Below, in pieces: positions 34,043 to 42,341 of a stretch of DNA of 64,000 bases (within the stretch, counting starts at the first letter, position 1; each line of letters begins with the position of its first letter). The translations under genes and the position numbers were made by a program. Below the pieces are notes generated by a model. The model saw nothing but the letters and a program-made list of their open reading frames with translations. It was not told the origin of the DNA and made no database searches. This DNA comes from REEB506 sp049317545 (GTDB taxonomy: Bacteria > Pseudomonadota > Alphaproteobacteria > Caulobacterales > Aquidulcibacteraceae), in assembly GCA_049317545.1 (NCBI GenBank), contig JBMOIB010000001.1, forward strand, positions 1-64,000, in the 5' to 3' direction.

Positions 34043-34281
34043 TGGGCGAAAACCCGCTCAAGACCTTCACGATCCTGATCCGCGCCCGCGACGCGGAGGA
34101 CGATTTCCACGTCATGTACGAGGTGATCGCCCCCGACGCGGAGCAGGCCGCACGATTCGCTCTTGCGGATATGGCGGCGCGGTCGGAGAAAGCGCTCGAC
34201 GTCGAGCATGTCGAGTACACGCCGGTGCGCAATCCCCTGGCGACGCCGGGCGTGCGCTTCCGGACGGGGCGACGTTACTGA
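34039..34281 (+). CDS. Small conserved-looking hypothetical protein
   Basis: An 80-residue protein with no recognised domain. It begins with MMGENPLKTFTILIRARDAEDDFHVMYE, suggesting a small alpha/beta fold, followed by an acidic-basic middle (DAEQAARFALADMAARSEKALDVEHVEYTPVRNP). No signal peptide, membrane segment or cysteine. Its ATG overlaps the SDR stop by 4 bp, so it is very probably translated together with that enzyme. The upstream coupling and normal codon use support a real gene. Confidence 0.6.
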   Translation: MMGENPLKTFTILIRARDAEDDFHVMYEVIAPDAEQAARFALADMAARSEKALDVEHVEYTPVRNPLATPGVRFRTGRRY

Positions 34282-34320
34282 AGCGCGGCGGCGGCGATCG
34301 TCGGCGCCCGGATGATCGGC

Positions 34321-34336
34321 ATTTTCCCGTGAAACG
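34321..34336. promoter_or_regulatory. parS-like degenerate site
   Basis: The sequence from 34321 matches the parS consensus TGTTTCACGTGAAACA at 12 of 16 positions, with the core TTTC-C-CGTGAAAC kept. It also runs into GTTCCAC, giving an inside-out pair of parS-like half sites (GTGAAAC then GTTCCAC). It lies in the short convergent gap between the 80-aa gene and the hydrolase, about 33 kb from parB. Binding is unproven and the match is imperfect. Confidence 0.3.
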
Positions 34337-34350
34337 TTCCACGCCAGCGC

Positions 34351-35115
34351 CTAGCCGGCGCGCACCCGCTCGGCCATTTCATCGACGACAGCGGCGAGCA
34401 GGCTGAGATCGGCCGGCGTCGACAGCCGGTGGTCGCCCGATTTGACGAACGTCATCCGCACATCCTCGCTTTCGAGCCGCTCCGCCAGTTCCAGTGAAAG
34501 GCCCCAGGGCACATCCGGGTCGGACTGGCCATGGACGATGTGAACCGGCGCCTTGATCGGGATCGGAGCGTCGAGGAGGAGATGGCTTCGGCCGTCCTCG
34601 ATCAGCGTACGTGTGATCGGGTAGGGGCCGTCGCCATAGGCCGAGGGCTGCATCCACACGCCGTCGCGGTTGATCGCGTCGCGCGCCTCGTCGGACAGGT
34701 CGGCCCACATCAGGCGCTCGGTGAAATCGGGGGCCGGCGCGATCAGCACTAGGCCCGCGATCCGTTCCGGACGTTCGAGCGCCGCCAGGAGCGCCAGCCA
34801 CCCGCCCATCGAGGAGCCGATCAACAGCAGAGGCCCGGTCGTCACGGCGTCGATCACCGCCAGGGTATCAGCGAGCCAGCGGCTGATTGAGCCCTCTTCG
34901 AAGGTTCCGGCCGACTGGCCGCATCCTGAATAGTCGAACCGCACGAAGGCCGCGCCGGCCGCGCTCGCCCGCGCAGCGAGCGCGGAGGCCTTGGTTCCGT
35001 TCATGTCTGATCGGAACCCACTCAGCCAAACGCGCGTCGGGGCGGCGGCGGACGCACTCTCGAAAGCGAGCTCTCCGTGCGGGCCTGACAAGCGTTCGAT
35101 GGCGCCATAGGGCAT
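34351..35115 (-). CDS. Alpha/beta hydrolase
   Basis: A 254-residue serine hydrolase. The nucleophile elbow is GSSMGGW, the acid is probably in HGQSDPDVPW and the histidine in KSGDHRLSTP. FVRFDYSGCGQSAG is the oxyanion-hole region. No signal peptide. The start MPYGAIERL is preferred because AGAGGA lies 7 nt before it; MPKEDRF seven codons upstream is weaker. The closest remembered relatives are small carboxylesterases acting on acyl groups; substrate unknown. Divergent from GT4 with 85 bp between. Confidence 0.87.
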   Translation of the reverse strand: MPYGAIERLSGPHGELAFESASAAAPTRVWLSGFRSDMNGTKASALAARASAAGAAFVRFDYSGCGQSAGTFEEGSISRWLADTLAVIDAVTTGPLLLIGSSMGGWLALLAALERPERIAGLVLIAPAPDFTERLMWADLSDEARDAINRDGVWMQPSAYGDGPYPITRTLIEDGRSHLLLDAPIPIKAPVHIVHGQSDPDVPWGLSLELAERLESEDVRMTFVKSGDHRLSTPADLSLLAAVVDEMAERVRAG

Positions 35116-35200
35116 GAAACGATCCTCTTTGGGCATCGAAGGCGGTCGCCTGCGCGGATCAGGGGATGCGCCCGCCCGCAAATGCTGGCAAGTGCTCACG

Positions 35201-36349
35201 ATGTTGCGCGTGCTTCAGGTCACGCCCGCGTTGGATGCGGGCGGCGTCGAACGGACGACGATTGAGGTCGCCGAGGCGATCTCGAAAGCGGGCGGACTGG
35301 CGATGGTCGCGAGCCGAGGCGGCCGCCTCGCGGACGAGCTCGCCGCGGCCGGCGGGGAATTGGTGGAGCTGCCGCTCGATTCCAAGAACCCTATCCGCAT
35401 CTGGCGCAACGCCGCGGCGCTCGCCGAGATCGTCGTCCGCCGGGAAATCTCGATCATCCATGCGCGTTCGCGGGCGCCCGCCTGGTCGGCGCTTTGGGCG
35501 GCGCGCCGGACCAATACGGCGTTCGTGACGACCTACCACGGCATCTACAACGCCCGCAGCGCGCTCAAGCGGGCCTATAATTCCGTGATGGCGAAGGGCG
35601 ATATGGTGATCGCCAATTCCGAATATACAGGCGCGCACCTGCGGGCCGAGCACCATGTCGATCCGGCGCGTGTCGTGGTCATTCCCCGTGGCGTGGATCT
35701 CGCGCGGTTCGATCCGCCCGCGGTCGATCTGGCTAGGAAGGCCGCGCTGCGCGCTGCGTGGGGCTTGCCGACCGAGGCTGGTGACGCTGTCGTGATCCTT
35801 CCGGCCCGGTTGACGGCATGGAAGGGGCAAACCACGTTAATTGACGCGGCGCGGCTCATCGAGGCGCGACGCCCGGGGTTGGCGCGCTATGTCCTGGCTG
35901 GCGATCCGCAGGGGCGGGCCGCGTATGTCGCGGCGCTTGAGCGCCAGATCGGGACCGCCGGCCTCGGCGGTCGTGTGCACATCGTCGGACATGTCGCGGA
36001 TATGCCGGCCGCCTTTGCGCTCGCCGACGTCGCGGCCTTTCCGTCGCTGGAGCCCGAGGCGTTCGGACGCGGCGCGATTGAGGCGCAGGCGATGGGGCTT
36101 CCGGTCGTGGCGGCTGCGCATGGCGGCTTGACGGAGACGGTCGTGCCTGGAGTGACGGGGCTGCACGTCCCTCCGGGCGACGCCGCAGCGTTGGCGGCGG
36201 CTCTGGAGCAAGTTTTGCTTATGGAGCCTGCGCAGCGAGCGGCCATGGGTCGTGCGGGACAGGCGCGCGTACGGGCGTTGTACAGCACAAGCGCCCTGCA
36301 AACCGCCACTTTGGCGGTATACGAACGGGTCTTGAGGGAGCGAGGATGA
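35201..36349 (+). CDS. Glycosyltransferase family 4
   Basis: A 382-residue GT-B fold enzyme. The N-terminal acceptor side begins LRVLQVTPALDAGGVERTTIEVAEAI; the C-terminal nucleotide-sugar domain has ILPARLTAWKGQTTLIDAARLI, GHVADMPAAFALADVAAFPSLEPEAFGRGAIEAQAMGLPVVAAAHGGLTE and VPPGDAAALAAALEQ, the canonical GT4 EX7E region. It probably acts on lipopolysaccharide or another surface glycan. The start MLRVLQV is chosen over a 29-codon extension antisense to the hydrolase leader. Its stop overlaps the GT9 start by 4 bp. Confidence 0.92.
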   Translation: MLRVLQVTPALDAGGVERTTIEVAEAISKAGGLAMVASRGGRLADELAAAGGELVELPLDSKNPIRIWRNAAALAEIVVRREISIIHARSRAPAWSALWAARRTNTAFVTTYHGIYNARSALKRAYNSVMAKGDMVIANSEYTGAHLRAEHHVDPARVVVIPRGVDLARFDPPAVDLARKAALRAAWGLPTEAGDAVVILPARLTAWKGQTTLIDAARLIEARRPGLARYVLAGDPQGRAAYVAALERQIGTAGLGGRVHIVGHVADMPAAFALADVAAFPSLEPEAFGRGAIEAQAMGLPVVAAAHGGLTETVVPGVTGLHVPPGDAAALAAALEQVLLMEPAQRAAMGRAGQARVRALYSTSALQTATLAVYERVLRERG

Positions 36350-37389
36350 ACAGCAAAACGGCGCAGGTGGCGGTTTCGGGCCCTATGCCCGCCGACGCCC
36401 GCAAAGTTCTGGTGATCAAGCTGGGCGCGCTGGGGGACTTCATCCAGTCGCTCGCGGCTGCGCGCATGATCCGCGACTATCATGTCGGGGCGCGCATCAC
36501 TCTGCTCACCACCGACCCTTTCCGCGATTTCGCCCGCGCTTGCCCCTATTTCGACGTTGTCGAGAGCGACGGGCGGCCGCGCGACCCACAGGACGTCGCC
36601 AAGCTCATCGCCCGCATTCGCGCCGCCCGCTACGACGCCGTCTACGACCTGCAGACGTCCGGCCGTACGGGCAATTATTATCTCGGCCTGCGGCCTTGGC
36701 CGCCACGCTGGTCGGGCATCGCGCCAGGCTGTTCGCATCCGCATGCGAACCCTGAACGCGAAAATATGCACACGCTCGACCGGCTCGCCGATCAGCTTCA
36801 TGAGGCGGGCCTCGGACCGCGCGACGGCTTCCCGGTGGGACAGGCGCCGCTGCCCGACCTGTCCTGGATTCGCACAGCGCTGCGCGACCCGCCGTCGCTG
36901 CAGCCAGCCTATTTCGGGATCAATGGTCCTTACGTGATGATGATCCCGGGCGCCTCTGCCCATCGGCCCGAAAAGCGCTGGCCGGCCGAGCGATATGGCG
37001 AATTGGCGCGGAAGATCGCGGAGCGGGGCGTCATCCCGGTCGTTATCGGCGCCCAGGACGAGCGTGAGGCCGGAACGGTCGTTGCGCGCATGGAGCCGCG
37101 CGCCAAGAACCTGGTCACCCGCACCAACCTGTTCCAGATCGCCGCGCTGGCGGCCAAGGCCAACGCGGCCGTCGGCAACGATACCGGCCCGATGCATATC
37201 GCTGCGGCGGCGGGGGCGGCCTGCGTCGTGCTGTTTTCGGCGGATTCCAACCCCGCCAAGGTCGCGCCGCGGGGGCGCTCGGCGGTTCTGGCGTTGACGG
37301 CGCCGTCGCTGGCGGATCTCCCCGTGGACGACGTGGCGCGCGCGGTTTCGAACGTCGGCGGCTTTTCGGCGGAGCCGCGCCGCTCTTGA
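36346..37389 (+). CDS. Glycosyltransferase family 9 (heptosyltransferase-like)
   Basis: A 347-residue GT9 enzyme, the family of ADP-heptose:LPS heptosyltransferases. Key blocks are VLVIKLGALGDFIQSLAAARMIRDYH, YDAVYDLQTSGRT, MMIPGASAHRPEKRWPAERYGELAR and AAVGNDTGPMHIAAAAGAACVVLFSADSNPAKVAPRG, the last being the donor-binding site. A role in inner-core LPS synthesis is likely. Coupled to the GT4 gene by ATGA. infC follows about 100 bp downstream. Confidence 0.92.
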   Translation: MNSKTAQVAVSGPMPADARKVLVIKLGALGDFIQSLAAARMIRDYHVGARITLLTTDPFRDFARACPYFDVVESDGRPRDPQDVAKLIARIRAARYDAVYDLQTSGRTGNYYLGLRPWPPRWSGIAPGCSHPHANPERENMHTLDRLADQLHEAGLGPRDGFPVGQAPLPDLSWIRTALRDPPSLQPAYFGINGPYVMMIPGASAHRPEKRWPAERYGELARKIAERGVIPVVIGAQDEREAGTVVARMEPRAKNLVTRTNLFQIAALAAKANAAVGNDTGPMHIAAAAGAACVVLFSADSNPAKVAPRGRSAVLALTAPSLADLPVDDVARAVSNVGGFSAEPRRS

Positions 37390-37486
37390 TGGCGCGTCAA
37401 CCGGAAATCATGTAAACCATTGCTGCGTCCGCGCGGGAAACTGCGCGGCGCGTCGCATTTGTTGCAACAGAAATGGGAGAATTCGC

Positions 37487-38032
37487 ATAGTCCGCCGTCC
37501 AATGGCCGCGCCGCCCCCCGTGAAGGACGGGCCGCGCGTGAACGATGAAATCCGCGCTTTTCGCGTCCTGCTGATCGATGAGGCAGGCGAAAAGCAGGGC
37601 GAAATGCCGATCGCTGCTGCGATTGAGGCCGCTGTAGAGGCAGGGCTCGATCTCGTGGAAGTCGCCGCGAACGCCAATCCTCCGGTCGTCAAGATCATGG
37701 ATTACGGCAAGTTCCGCTTCCAGGAGCAGAAGAAGAAGGCAGAGGCGCGAAAGAACGCCAAGGCCGTCGAAATCAAGGAAATCAAGGTCCGTCCGGGCAT
37801 CGACGACCATGATTACGGGGTTAAGGTCAAAGCCATGGCCCGCTTCTTCGAAGAGGGCGACAAGGTGAAGGTCACCCTGCGCTTCAAGGGCCGCGAGATC
37901 GCCTATCAGCACCTCGGGATCGAGCTCCTCAACCGCATCCGCGGCGAGTTCGAGCCGGTCGCCAAGGTTGAGCAGGAGCCCCGCTTCGAGGGCAAGCAAG
38001 TCATTATGGTGATGGCGCCGCGGGCCTCGTAA
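37487..38032 (+). CDS. infC: Translation initiation factor IF-3 (probable non-ATG start)
   Basis: IF-3, which proofreads initiator tRNA and start codons. From the first ATG (37502) it has 176 residues: VKDGPRVNDEIRAFRVLLIDEAGEKQG, then the helical linker EEQKKKAEARKNAK-type region, and the C-terminal KIRPGIDDHDYGVK-like domain. In-frame upstream codons read ATA-GTC-CGC-CGT-CCA-ATG, encoding an RRP tripeptide that commonly follows the initiator in alphaproteobacterial IF-3. ATA (37487) is 6 nt from GGGAGA; ATT (37481) directly abuts it. infC often uses ATT, ATC or ATA for autoregulation, so 37487 is offered as the start, 37502 as the conservative choice. Confidence 0.9.
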   Translation: MVRRPMAAPPPVKDGPRVNDEIRAFRVLLIDEAGEKQGEMPIAAAIEAAVEAGLDLVEVAANANPPVVKIMDYGKFRFQEQKKKAEARKNAKAVEIKEIKVRPGIDDHDYGVKVKAMARFFEEGDKVKVTLRFKGREIAYQHLGIELLNRIRGEFEPVAKVEQEPRFEGKQVIMVMAPRAS

Positions 38033-38040
38033 GGGCCCGC
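38020..38040 (+). terminator. Stem-loop over the infC stop codon
   Basis: GCGGGCC and GGCCCGC form a perfect 7-bp stem with the loop TCGTAAG, which contains the infC stop codon. No T tract follows directly (CGCCGATCATTTG). It may act as a weak terminator or a 3' stability element between infC and the convergent membrane-protein gene. Confidence 0.45.
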
Positions 38041-38060
38041 CCGCCGATCATTTGTCCGGT

Positions 38061-38510
38061 TCAGGTGCCGTAGCCGCCGTCCACGAACGCGTAGACGTCG
38101 CTACGACGTGTGCGGATCGTGTTCGCCTGCAGGCGCATCGCCAGCATCAGGACTGCAAACGCAATCAGCGTCCCGGCGTAATTGATCCAGCGGACCACTT
38201 TGGGATGGTCGCGGAGGTAGTCGGAGACCCGGCGCGTGGCGACCGGAGCAGCCTCGCCGACCGCCGTGACGGCGCGCACCCGCAGATCGGCCTGAATGTC
38301 CGCCGGGATGATATCGGGCAGCTGGACCTGATCCAACGACGGCGCGCCGGCGAAAACGCCAAGCTGGGCGAGACCCACCCGACCAAAAGGCGGCAACCGG
38401 TCCGGGGCCGTCGCGCTATGAGCCGCGAACGCCACGAAAACCAGCGCCGCGACGCCAATCGCGAGCCTGGAGCCGATGAACGCGACGAGCGCGGCGCGCA
38501 ATGCCGACAT
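38061..38510 (-). CDS. Hypothetical two-helix membrane protein
   Basis: A 149-residue protein with no recognised family. A hydrophobic segment near residues 12-35 (AIGVAALVFVAFAAHSA) and a second near 108-127 (WINYAGTLIAFAVLMLAMRL) frame an external loop of about 70 residues (PFGRVGLAQLGVFAGAPSLDQVQLPDIIPADIQADLRV). The C-terminal tail ends RRSDVYAFVDGGYGT. It lies between convergent infC and the divergent chemoreceptor gene. Normal composition and clear topology support a real gene; function unknown. Confidence 0.65.
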   Translation of the reverse strand: MSALRAALVAFIGSRLAIGVAALVFVAFAAHSATAPDRLPPFGRVGLAQLGVFAGAPSLDQVQLPDIIPADIQADLRVRAVTAVGEAAPVATRRVSDYLRDHPKVVRWINYAGTLIAFAVLMLAMRLQANTIRTRRSDVYAFVDGGYGT

Positions 38511-38651
38511 GGGCCGTCCTCCTTAGCCCTTGTACCGCACAATGCCGCTCCAGTCCAAAGACCACGACCGCGTCGTCGCGGCCGGTAACAACTTGTTCAG
38601 CGGTCGCTTCTAGTTTGTCGCGAAATCAACTTGGTTCCGGCGGGATTAACG

Positions 38652-40364
38652 ATGAAAGACTTGAAGCTCCAGTCGCTACTGGTCGCCCTTGGCGGCGCTA
38701 TCTGCGCCTCGCTGGCGACGACGGTGGGCGTTGGGATGATGGCCAACGATCAGCTGAAGATCGGCGGGGAGCTCTACAAGGACATCGTGCGCGGCAAGGA
38801 CCTCGTCGCCGACGTTCTGCCGCCGCCGGCCTACCTGGTCGAGGCGAACCTCAACGTCGCCCAGGTTGCGCTGGATATGGAGTATGTGGCCAAAGGCGAG
38901 GAAGAACTCGCCCGCCTCAAGCGCGAATATCTGGCGCGCGTCGACTTCTGGACCCAGCAATCAGATCTGTCCTCCGAAATCCACACGGCGATCGCCACGA
39001 CCTCGAACCGCGAGGCGACGAAGTTCTGGGATATCGTCGAGGAAAAGCTCATTCCGGCCGCCAAGGCGCGCGATGCCGCCGGCGTCGCAAGCGCCTACGC
39101 CGAGGCTGCTGAAATCTACACCGCCCACCGCGCCGTGGTTGACCGCATCGTTAGCCTCGCCAACGCCGAGAACGCCCGCCTCGAGAAGGAAGCCGCCGCG
39201 CGCGACAACCTGATGTCGCTGATCGTTGCGCTCGGATCGCTCGCGGCCTTCGCCACCACGCTTGGCGGTCTGTGGCTCATTTCCCGGCGCATGGTGCGCC
39301 CGATCGTCGCCACGACCGGCGTCATGGGTCAGCTCGCCGCTGGCGACGCCAACGTCGCGATCGTCGGCGCCGACCGCAAAGACGAGATCGGCAACATGGC
39401 CCGCGCCATCGAAGTTTTCCGCGCCAACCAGCTGGCGCGCATCGAGCTTGAGGCCGAAGCCGCCCGCAAGGCCGAGCAGGAACGTGCGCGTCAGGCCAAG
39501 GTTGAAGGGCTGATCGGCAGTTTCCGCGTCAACGTCACGCGCTATTTCGAGGCGGCGCTCGCCGAAATCGGCGCCAACAAGCGCACGGCTGAGGAGCTCG
39601 GATTGACGGCGCATGAGGCTGAAAGCCGGGCGACGTCGGCGGCGCGCGCCTCGTCGAGCGCCTCGAGCGAAGTCCAGACCGTCGCCGCAGCGGCTGAAGA
39701 ACTCGCCGCCTCGATCCGCGAAATCTCCTCGCAATCGGAACGCACGCGGGTCCAGGCCCAGAAGAGCCGGGAAGTGTCGGACCGCGGCGAGGGCGAAATG
39801 GCCGCGCTCAGCGAACAGGCGAAGAAAATCTCCGCCGTCGTCGAAATGATCCAGACGATCGCCAACCAAACGAACCTCCTGGCGCTGAACGCCACGATCG
39901 AGGCCGCGCGCGCCGGCGAGGCGGGCCGCGGGTTTGCGGTCGTCGCCGCCGAGGTCAAATCGCTCGCCGAGCAGACAGCGAACTCAACCAGCGAGATCGA
40001 GCGCATCGTCGACGCCATGCAATCGTCAGTCGCCGGCGCCGGTCAGGCCTTCCGCGACGCGCTCACGGCCATGATCGAGATCGACCAACTGGTCGCCGGC
40101 ATGGCGAGCGCAGTGACCGAACAGGAGGCTGCGACCGGCGAAATCTCGCACGCGATCGCCCGCGCCTCGGAGAGCGCCAGCGTCAGCTCGCAGGACATCT
40201 CTGAACTCGCCAGGGTCGCGGAAACGACGACGGCTTCAGCTGAGGACGTGCGCAAGCAATCCGATCGGGTTGTCGGCACGACGGACGCGCTGCGCCAGAC
40301 GGTCGAGTCGTTCCTCACCGAGGTCAACGACGCGATGGGCCGCGAAGGCCGCGCCGCAGCCTAA
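38652..40364 (+). CDS. Methyl-accepting chemotaxis protein
   Basis: A 570-residue chemoreceptor. Membrane helix 1 is near residues 8-30; a four-helix-bundle-type periplasmic sensor of about 150 residues follows; helix 2 (LMSLIVALGSLAAFATTLGGLWLI) leads into a HAMP domain (RRMVRPIVATTGVMGQLAAGD). The signalling hairpin tip reads IANQTNLLALNATIEAARAGEAGRGFAVVAAEVKSLAEQT. No C-terminal pentapeptide for CheR/CheB tethering. It is an orphan here, without che genes. Start MKDLKLQ is chosen, giving a proper N-terminal helix. Confidence 0.93.
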   Translation: MKDLKLQSLLVALGGAICASLATTVGVGMMANDQLKIGGELYKDIVRGKDLVADVLPPPAYLVEANLNVAQVALDMEYVAKGEEELARLKREYLARVDFWTQQSDLSSEIHTAIATTSNREATKFWDIVEEKLIPAAKARDAAGVASAYAEAAEIYTAHRAVVDRIVSLANAENARLEKEAAARDNLMSLIVALGSLAAFATTLGGLWLISRRMVRPIVATTGVMGQLAAGDANVAIVGADRKDEIGNMARAIEVFRANQLARIELEAEAARKAEQERARQAKVEGLIGSFRVNVTRYFEAALAEIGANKRTAEELGLTAHEAESRATSAARASSSASSEVQTVAAAAEELAASIREISSQSERTRVQAQKSREVSDRGEGEMAALSEQAKKISAVVEMIQTIANQTNLLALNATIEAARAGEAGRGFAVVAAEVKSLAEQTANSTSEIERIVDAMQSSVAGAGQAFRDALTAMIEIDQLVAGMASAVTEQEAATGEISHAIARASESASVSSQDISELARVAETTTASAEDVRKQSDRVVGTTDALRQTVESFLTEVNDAMGREGRAAA

Positions 40365-40375
40365 GCGCGGGGCGG

Positions 40376-41440
40376 CTATTTCGCGCCGAGTAGACGCCGC
40401 AGAGCGCTGCCGGAAACGAGCTTGAAGTTCTGCGCTTTCGGCGAATTGTCGCCGTCCTGCGCGATGAAGATCCCATGGCCGTAAGGTTTGCCTAAGCGGC
40501 CGGGCGCGAATTCGATTCCGTCGGTTTCGCTGGTCGCGCCGATGGCGTCTGACGGCGCGATCCGGAAGCGCTTCACGAACCGCCCGTCAGCGAGATCGTA
40601 GGCGGTGTAGGCGCTGTCGCCCTGGCTGGAGACCAGCAGCAGGCCACCCTTTCGGCCCTTGGGCATGATGGCGAGGCCCTCGACATCGGCGACCAGTCGG
40701 ACGCCGTCGGCGGCGGCGAACAATTCCGGCTTCTGCGGGCTCTCGGGCGCGGCGGGTACGCTCCATACGCCGACGCTCTCTTCGCCCACATAGAGCATGC
40801 CGGTGCGGTCATCGGCGACGCAGCCTTCCGACTGGGTCGCCAAGGCGAACGACCGCACGAGCGTGAGCTTCGGCGCAGCGCCAGAGGCGTCGAGCGCGAA
40901 CTGGCGGACCTCGCCATTCTTGAACACGACGAAGGCGAACAGCGCCCGGTCGGCGGCGCGACGCCAGAGGCAAAAGCCATAGGCCTCGCCAGGCCCCGCA
41001 GGCGCGCGCGCAAGGAGGGTAAGCGCCGCGGGTTTGGTCGCCAGTTCGTAGATAGCCACGTGGCCGTTTCCGGGGTCATTGCGATCGCTCGCGGCGACGA
41101 GCACGCCGCTTCGGCCGTTAATGGAGACGTCCGCGCGCAGGTCGACATTGTTGACGCGTCCCGCTGGCGTCGAGGCGACCAGTTTGCCCGTCAAATCATA
41201 GACGTTGAGGCCCGCCTTCTTGTCGGTGGCGACGATCAGGCTGCGCGACGCACGCGCGCGATCGCGCCAGACCGCCGGGTCGTCGGCGGCGTCGTCGAGG
41301 GAGGCCACCGCTTCGGTTTCGGCGACCGCGCCGATCGACAGCGTCTCGACGGACGTCGGGGTGGTGGCCGGCTGCGCCGCGGCGATGGGGCCGAAGAGGA
41401 GGGCAACGCCTATCGCGGTTGCGCTAGAGAGAATTCTCAT
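40376..41440 (-). CDS. Beta-propeller 3-phytase
   Basis: A 354-residue exported phytase of the six-bladed beta-propeller (BPP) type, releasing phosphate from inositol hexakisphosphate with calcium. A signal peptide (ATAIGVALLFGPIAAA) is followed by SLDDAADDPAVW, the usual first blade with acidic Ca-site residues, then IVATDKKAGLNVYDLTGKLV, VAASDRNDPGNGHVAIYEL, YGFCLWRR, GCVADDRTGMLYVGEESVGVW and DVEGLAIM. All are BPP hallmarks. Length is normal. Periplasmic or secreted. Divergent from rpmI over 291 bp. Confidence 0.9.
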   Translation of the reverse strand: MRILSSATAIGVALLFGPIAAAQPATTPTSVETLSIGAVAETEAVASLDDAADDPAVWRDRARASRSLIVATDKKAGLNVYDLTGKLVASTPAGRVNNVDLRADVSINGRSGVLVAASDRNDPGNGHVAIYELATKPAALTLLARAPAGPGEAYGFCLWRRAADRALFAFVVFKNGEVRQFALDASGAAPKLTLVRSFALATQSEGCVADDRTGMLYVGEESVGVWSVPAAPESPQKPELFAAADGVRLVADVEGLAIMPKGRKGGLLLVSSQGDSAYTAYDLADGRFVKRFRIAPSDAIGATSETDGIEFAPGRLGKPYGHGIFIAQDGDNSPKAQNFKLVSGSALRRLLGAK

Positions 41441-41600
41441 GGACCAGGATCCTGGATTTGCGGCGAGTCATTCGAAGCCGGGGTCCCTAGCATCGGCGCG
41501 ATGACGATCGCTAGCGTGAGGGACGGGCCGCGTGGCGCATCTTGTTAATGATGTCAGCAAAGTGAATTCATGAGAATTCGCGGCGCGCGAAGGGTTCGCC

Positions 41601-41630
41601 TTGCCCCGCGCCCCATGCTCGTGCTACCAG
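41601..41630 (+). promoter_or_regulatory. Candidate promoter of rpmI-rplT
   Basis: TTGCCCC (41601-41607) and GCTACCAG (41623-41630) are 15 nt apart and fit the Caulobacter-type housekeeping pattern TTGACGS-N11-15-GCTANAWC at most positions. Transcription would give a leader of about 95 nt that includes a GCCCC-loop-GGGGC hairpin at 41630-41647 and ends with the TAGGAGAG ribosome site. A structured leader fits possible L20-type autoregulation. Inferred by eye. Confidence 0.4.
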
Positions 41631-41731
41631 CCCCGCTTCTTTGGGGCGGCCCGGCTTAAAGCCATGCCGTGGTCGCCCGTCATGCCGGACAGACCCGTCG
41701 TTCGCGGCGGGATCGTCCCTAGGAGAGCGAA

Positions 41732-41941
41732 ATGGCCAAGCAAAAGCTCAAGACGAAGAGCGGCGTCAAAAAACGCTTCAAGATCACCGCCACGGGCAAG
41801 GTGAAGCATGGTGTCGCCGGCAAGCGCCACCGCCTCATCAGCCACAACGGGAAGTACAAGCGCCAAAACCGCGGCACCACTGTTCTCGCCAAGCCGGACG
41901 GCGACCGCGTGAAGCTGTGGACCCCGTACGGCCTCGACTGA
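41732..41941 (+). CDS. rpmI: 50S ribosomal protein L35
   Basis: A 69-residue, highly basic protein with the L35 pattern: KLKTKSGVKKRFKITATGKVKHG, then GKRHRLISHNGKYKRQNRGT and a short C-terminus. It is a component of the 50S subunit. A clear AGGAGAG ribosome site lies about 5 nt upstream. rplT follows after 34 bp, the universal rpmI-rplT order. Confidence 0.98.
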   Translation: MAKQKLKTKSGVKKRFKITATGKVKHGVAGKRHRLISHNGKYKRQNRGTTVLAKPDGDRVKLWTPYGLD

Positions 41942-41975
41942 CCGTCAGCGAAACTTGAACTAGGAGCGTCGACCC

Positions 41976-42338
41976 ATGGCTCGCGTCAAAGGGGGCGTCA
42001 CAGCGCACGCCCGTCACAAGAAGATCATCAGCGAAGCCGCCGGCTACCGCGGCCGGCGCAAGAACACCTTCCGCACGGCCAACGCCGCCGTCGAGAAGGC
42101 GGGCATTTACGCTTATGTCGGCCGTAAGCAGAAGAAGCGGAACTTCCGCTCTCTGTGGATTCAACGGATCAACGCCGCCGTCCGCGAAGAAGGGATGTCC
42201 TATTCCCGATTTATCGACGGGCTCGTGAAAGCGGGCGTGTCGGTGGACCGCAAGGTCATGGCCGACCTCGCGATGAACGAGCCCGAAGCCTTCAAGGCGC
42301 TCGTCGGCAAGTCCAAGGCTGCACTGGCCCTGGCGTAA
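41976..42338 (+). CDS. rplT: 50S ribosomal protein L20
   Basis: A 120-residue L20, an early 50S assembly protein. It begins MARVKGGVTAHARHKK and includes GYRGRRKNTFRTANAAVEKAGIYAYVGRKQKKRNFRSLWIQRINAAVRE and a C-terminal RNA-binding half (MSYSRFIDGLVKAGVSVDRKVMADLAM). In other bacteria L20 represses its own operon by binding leader RNA. Preceded by AGGAGCG. A strong hairpin separates it from pheS. Confidence 0.98.
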   Translation: MARVKGGVTAHARHKKIISEAAGYRGRRKNTFRTANAAVEKAGIYAYVGRKQKKRNFRSLWIQRINAAVREEGMSYSRFIDGLVKAGVSVDRKVMADLAMNEPEAFKALVGKSKAALALA

Positions 42339-42341
42339 GAC

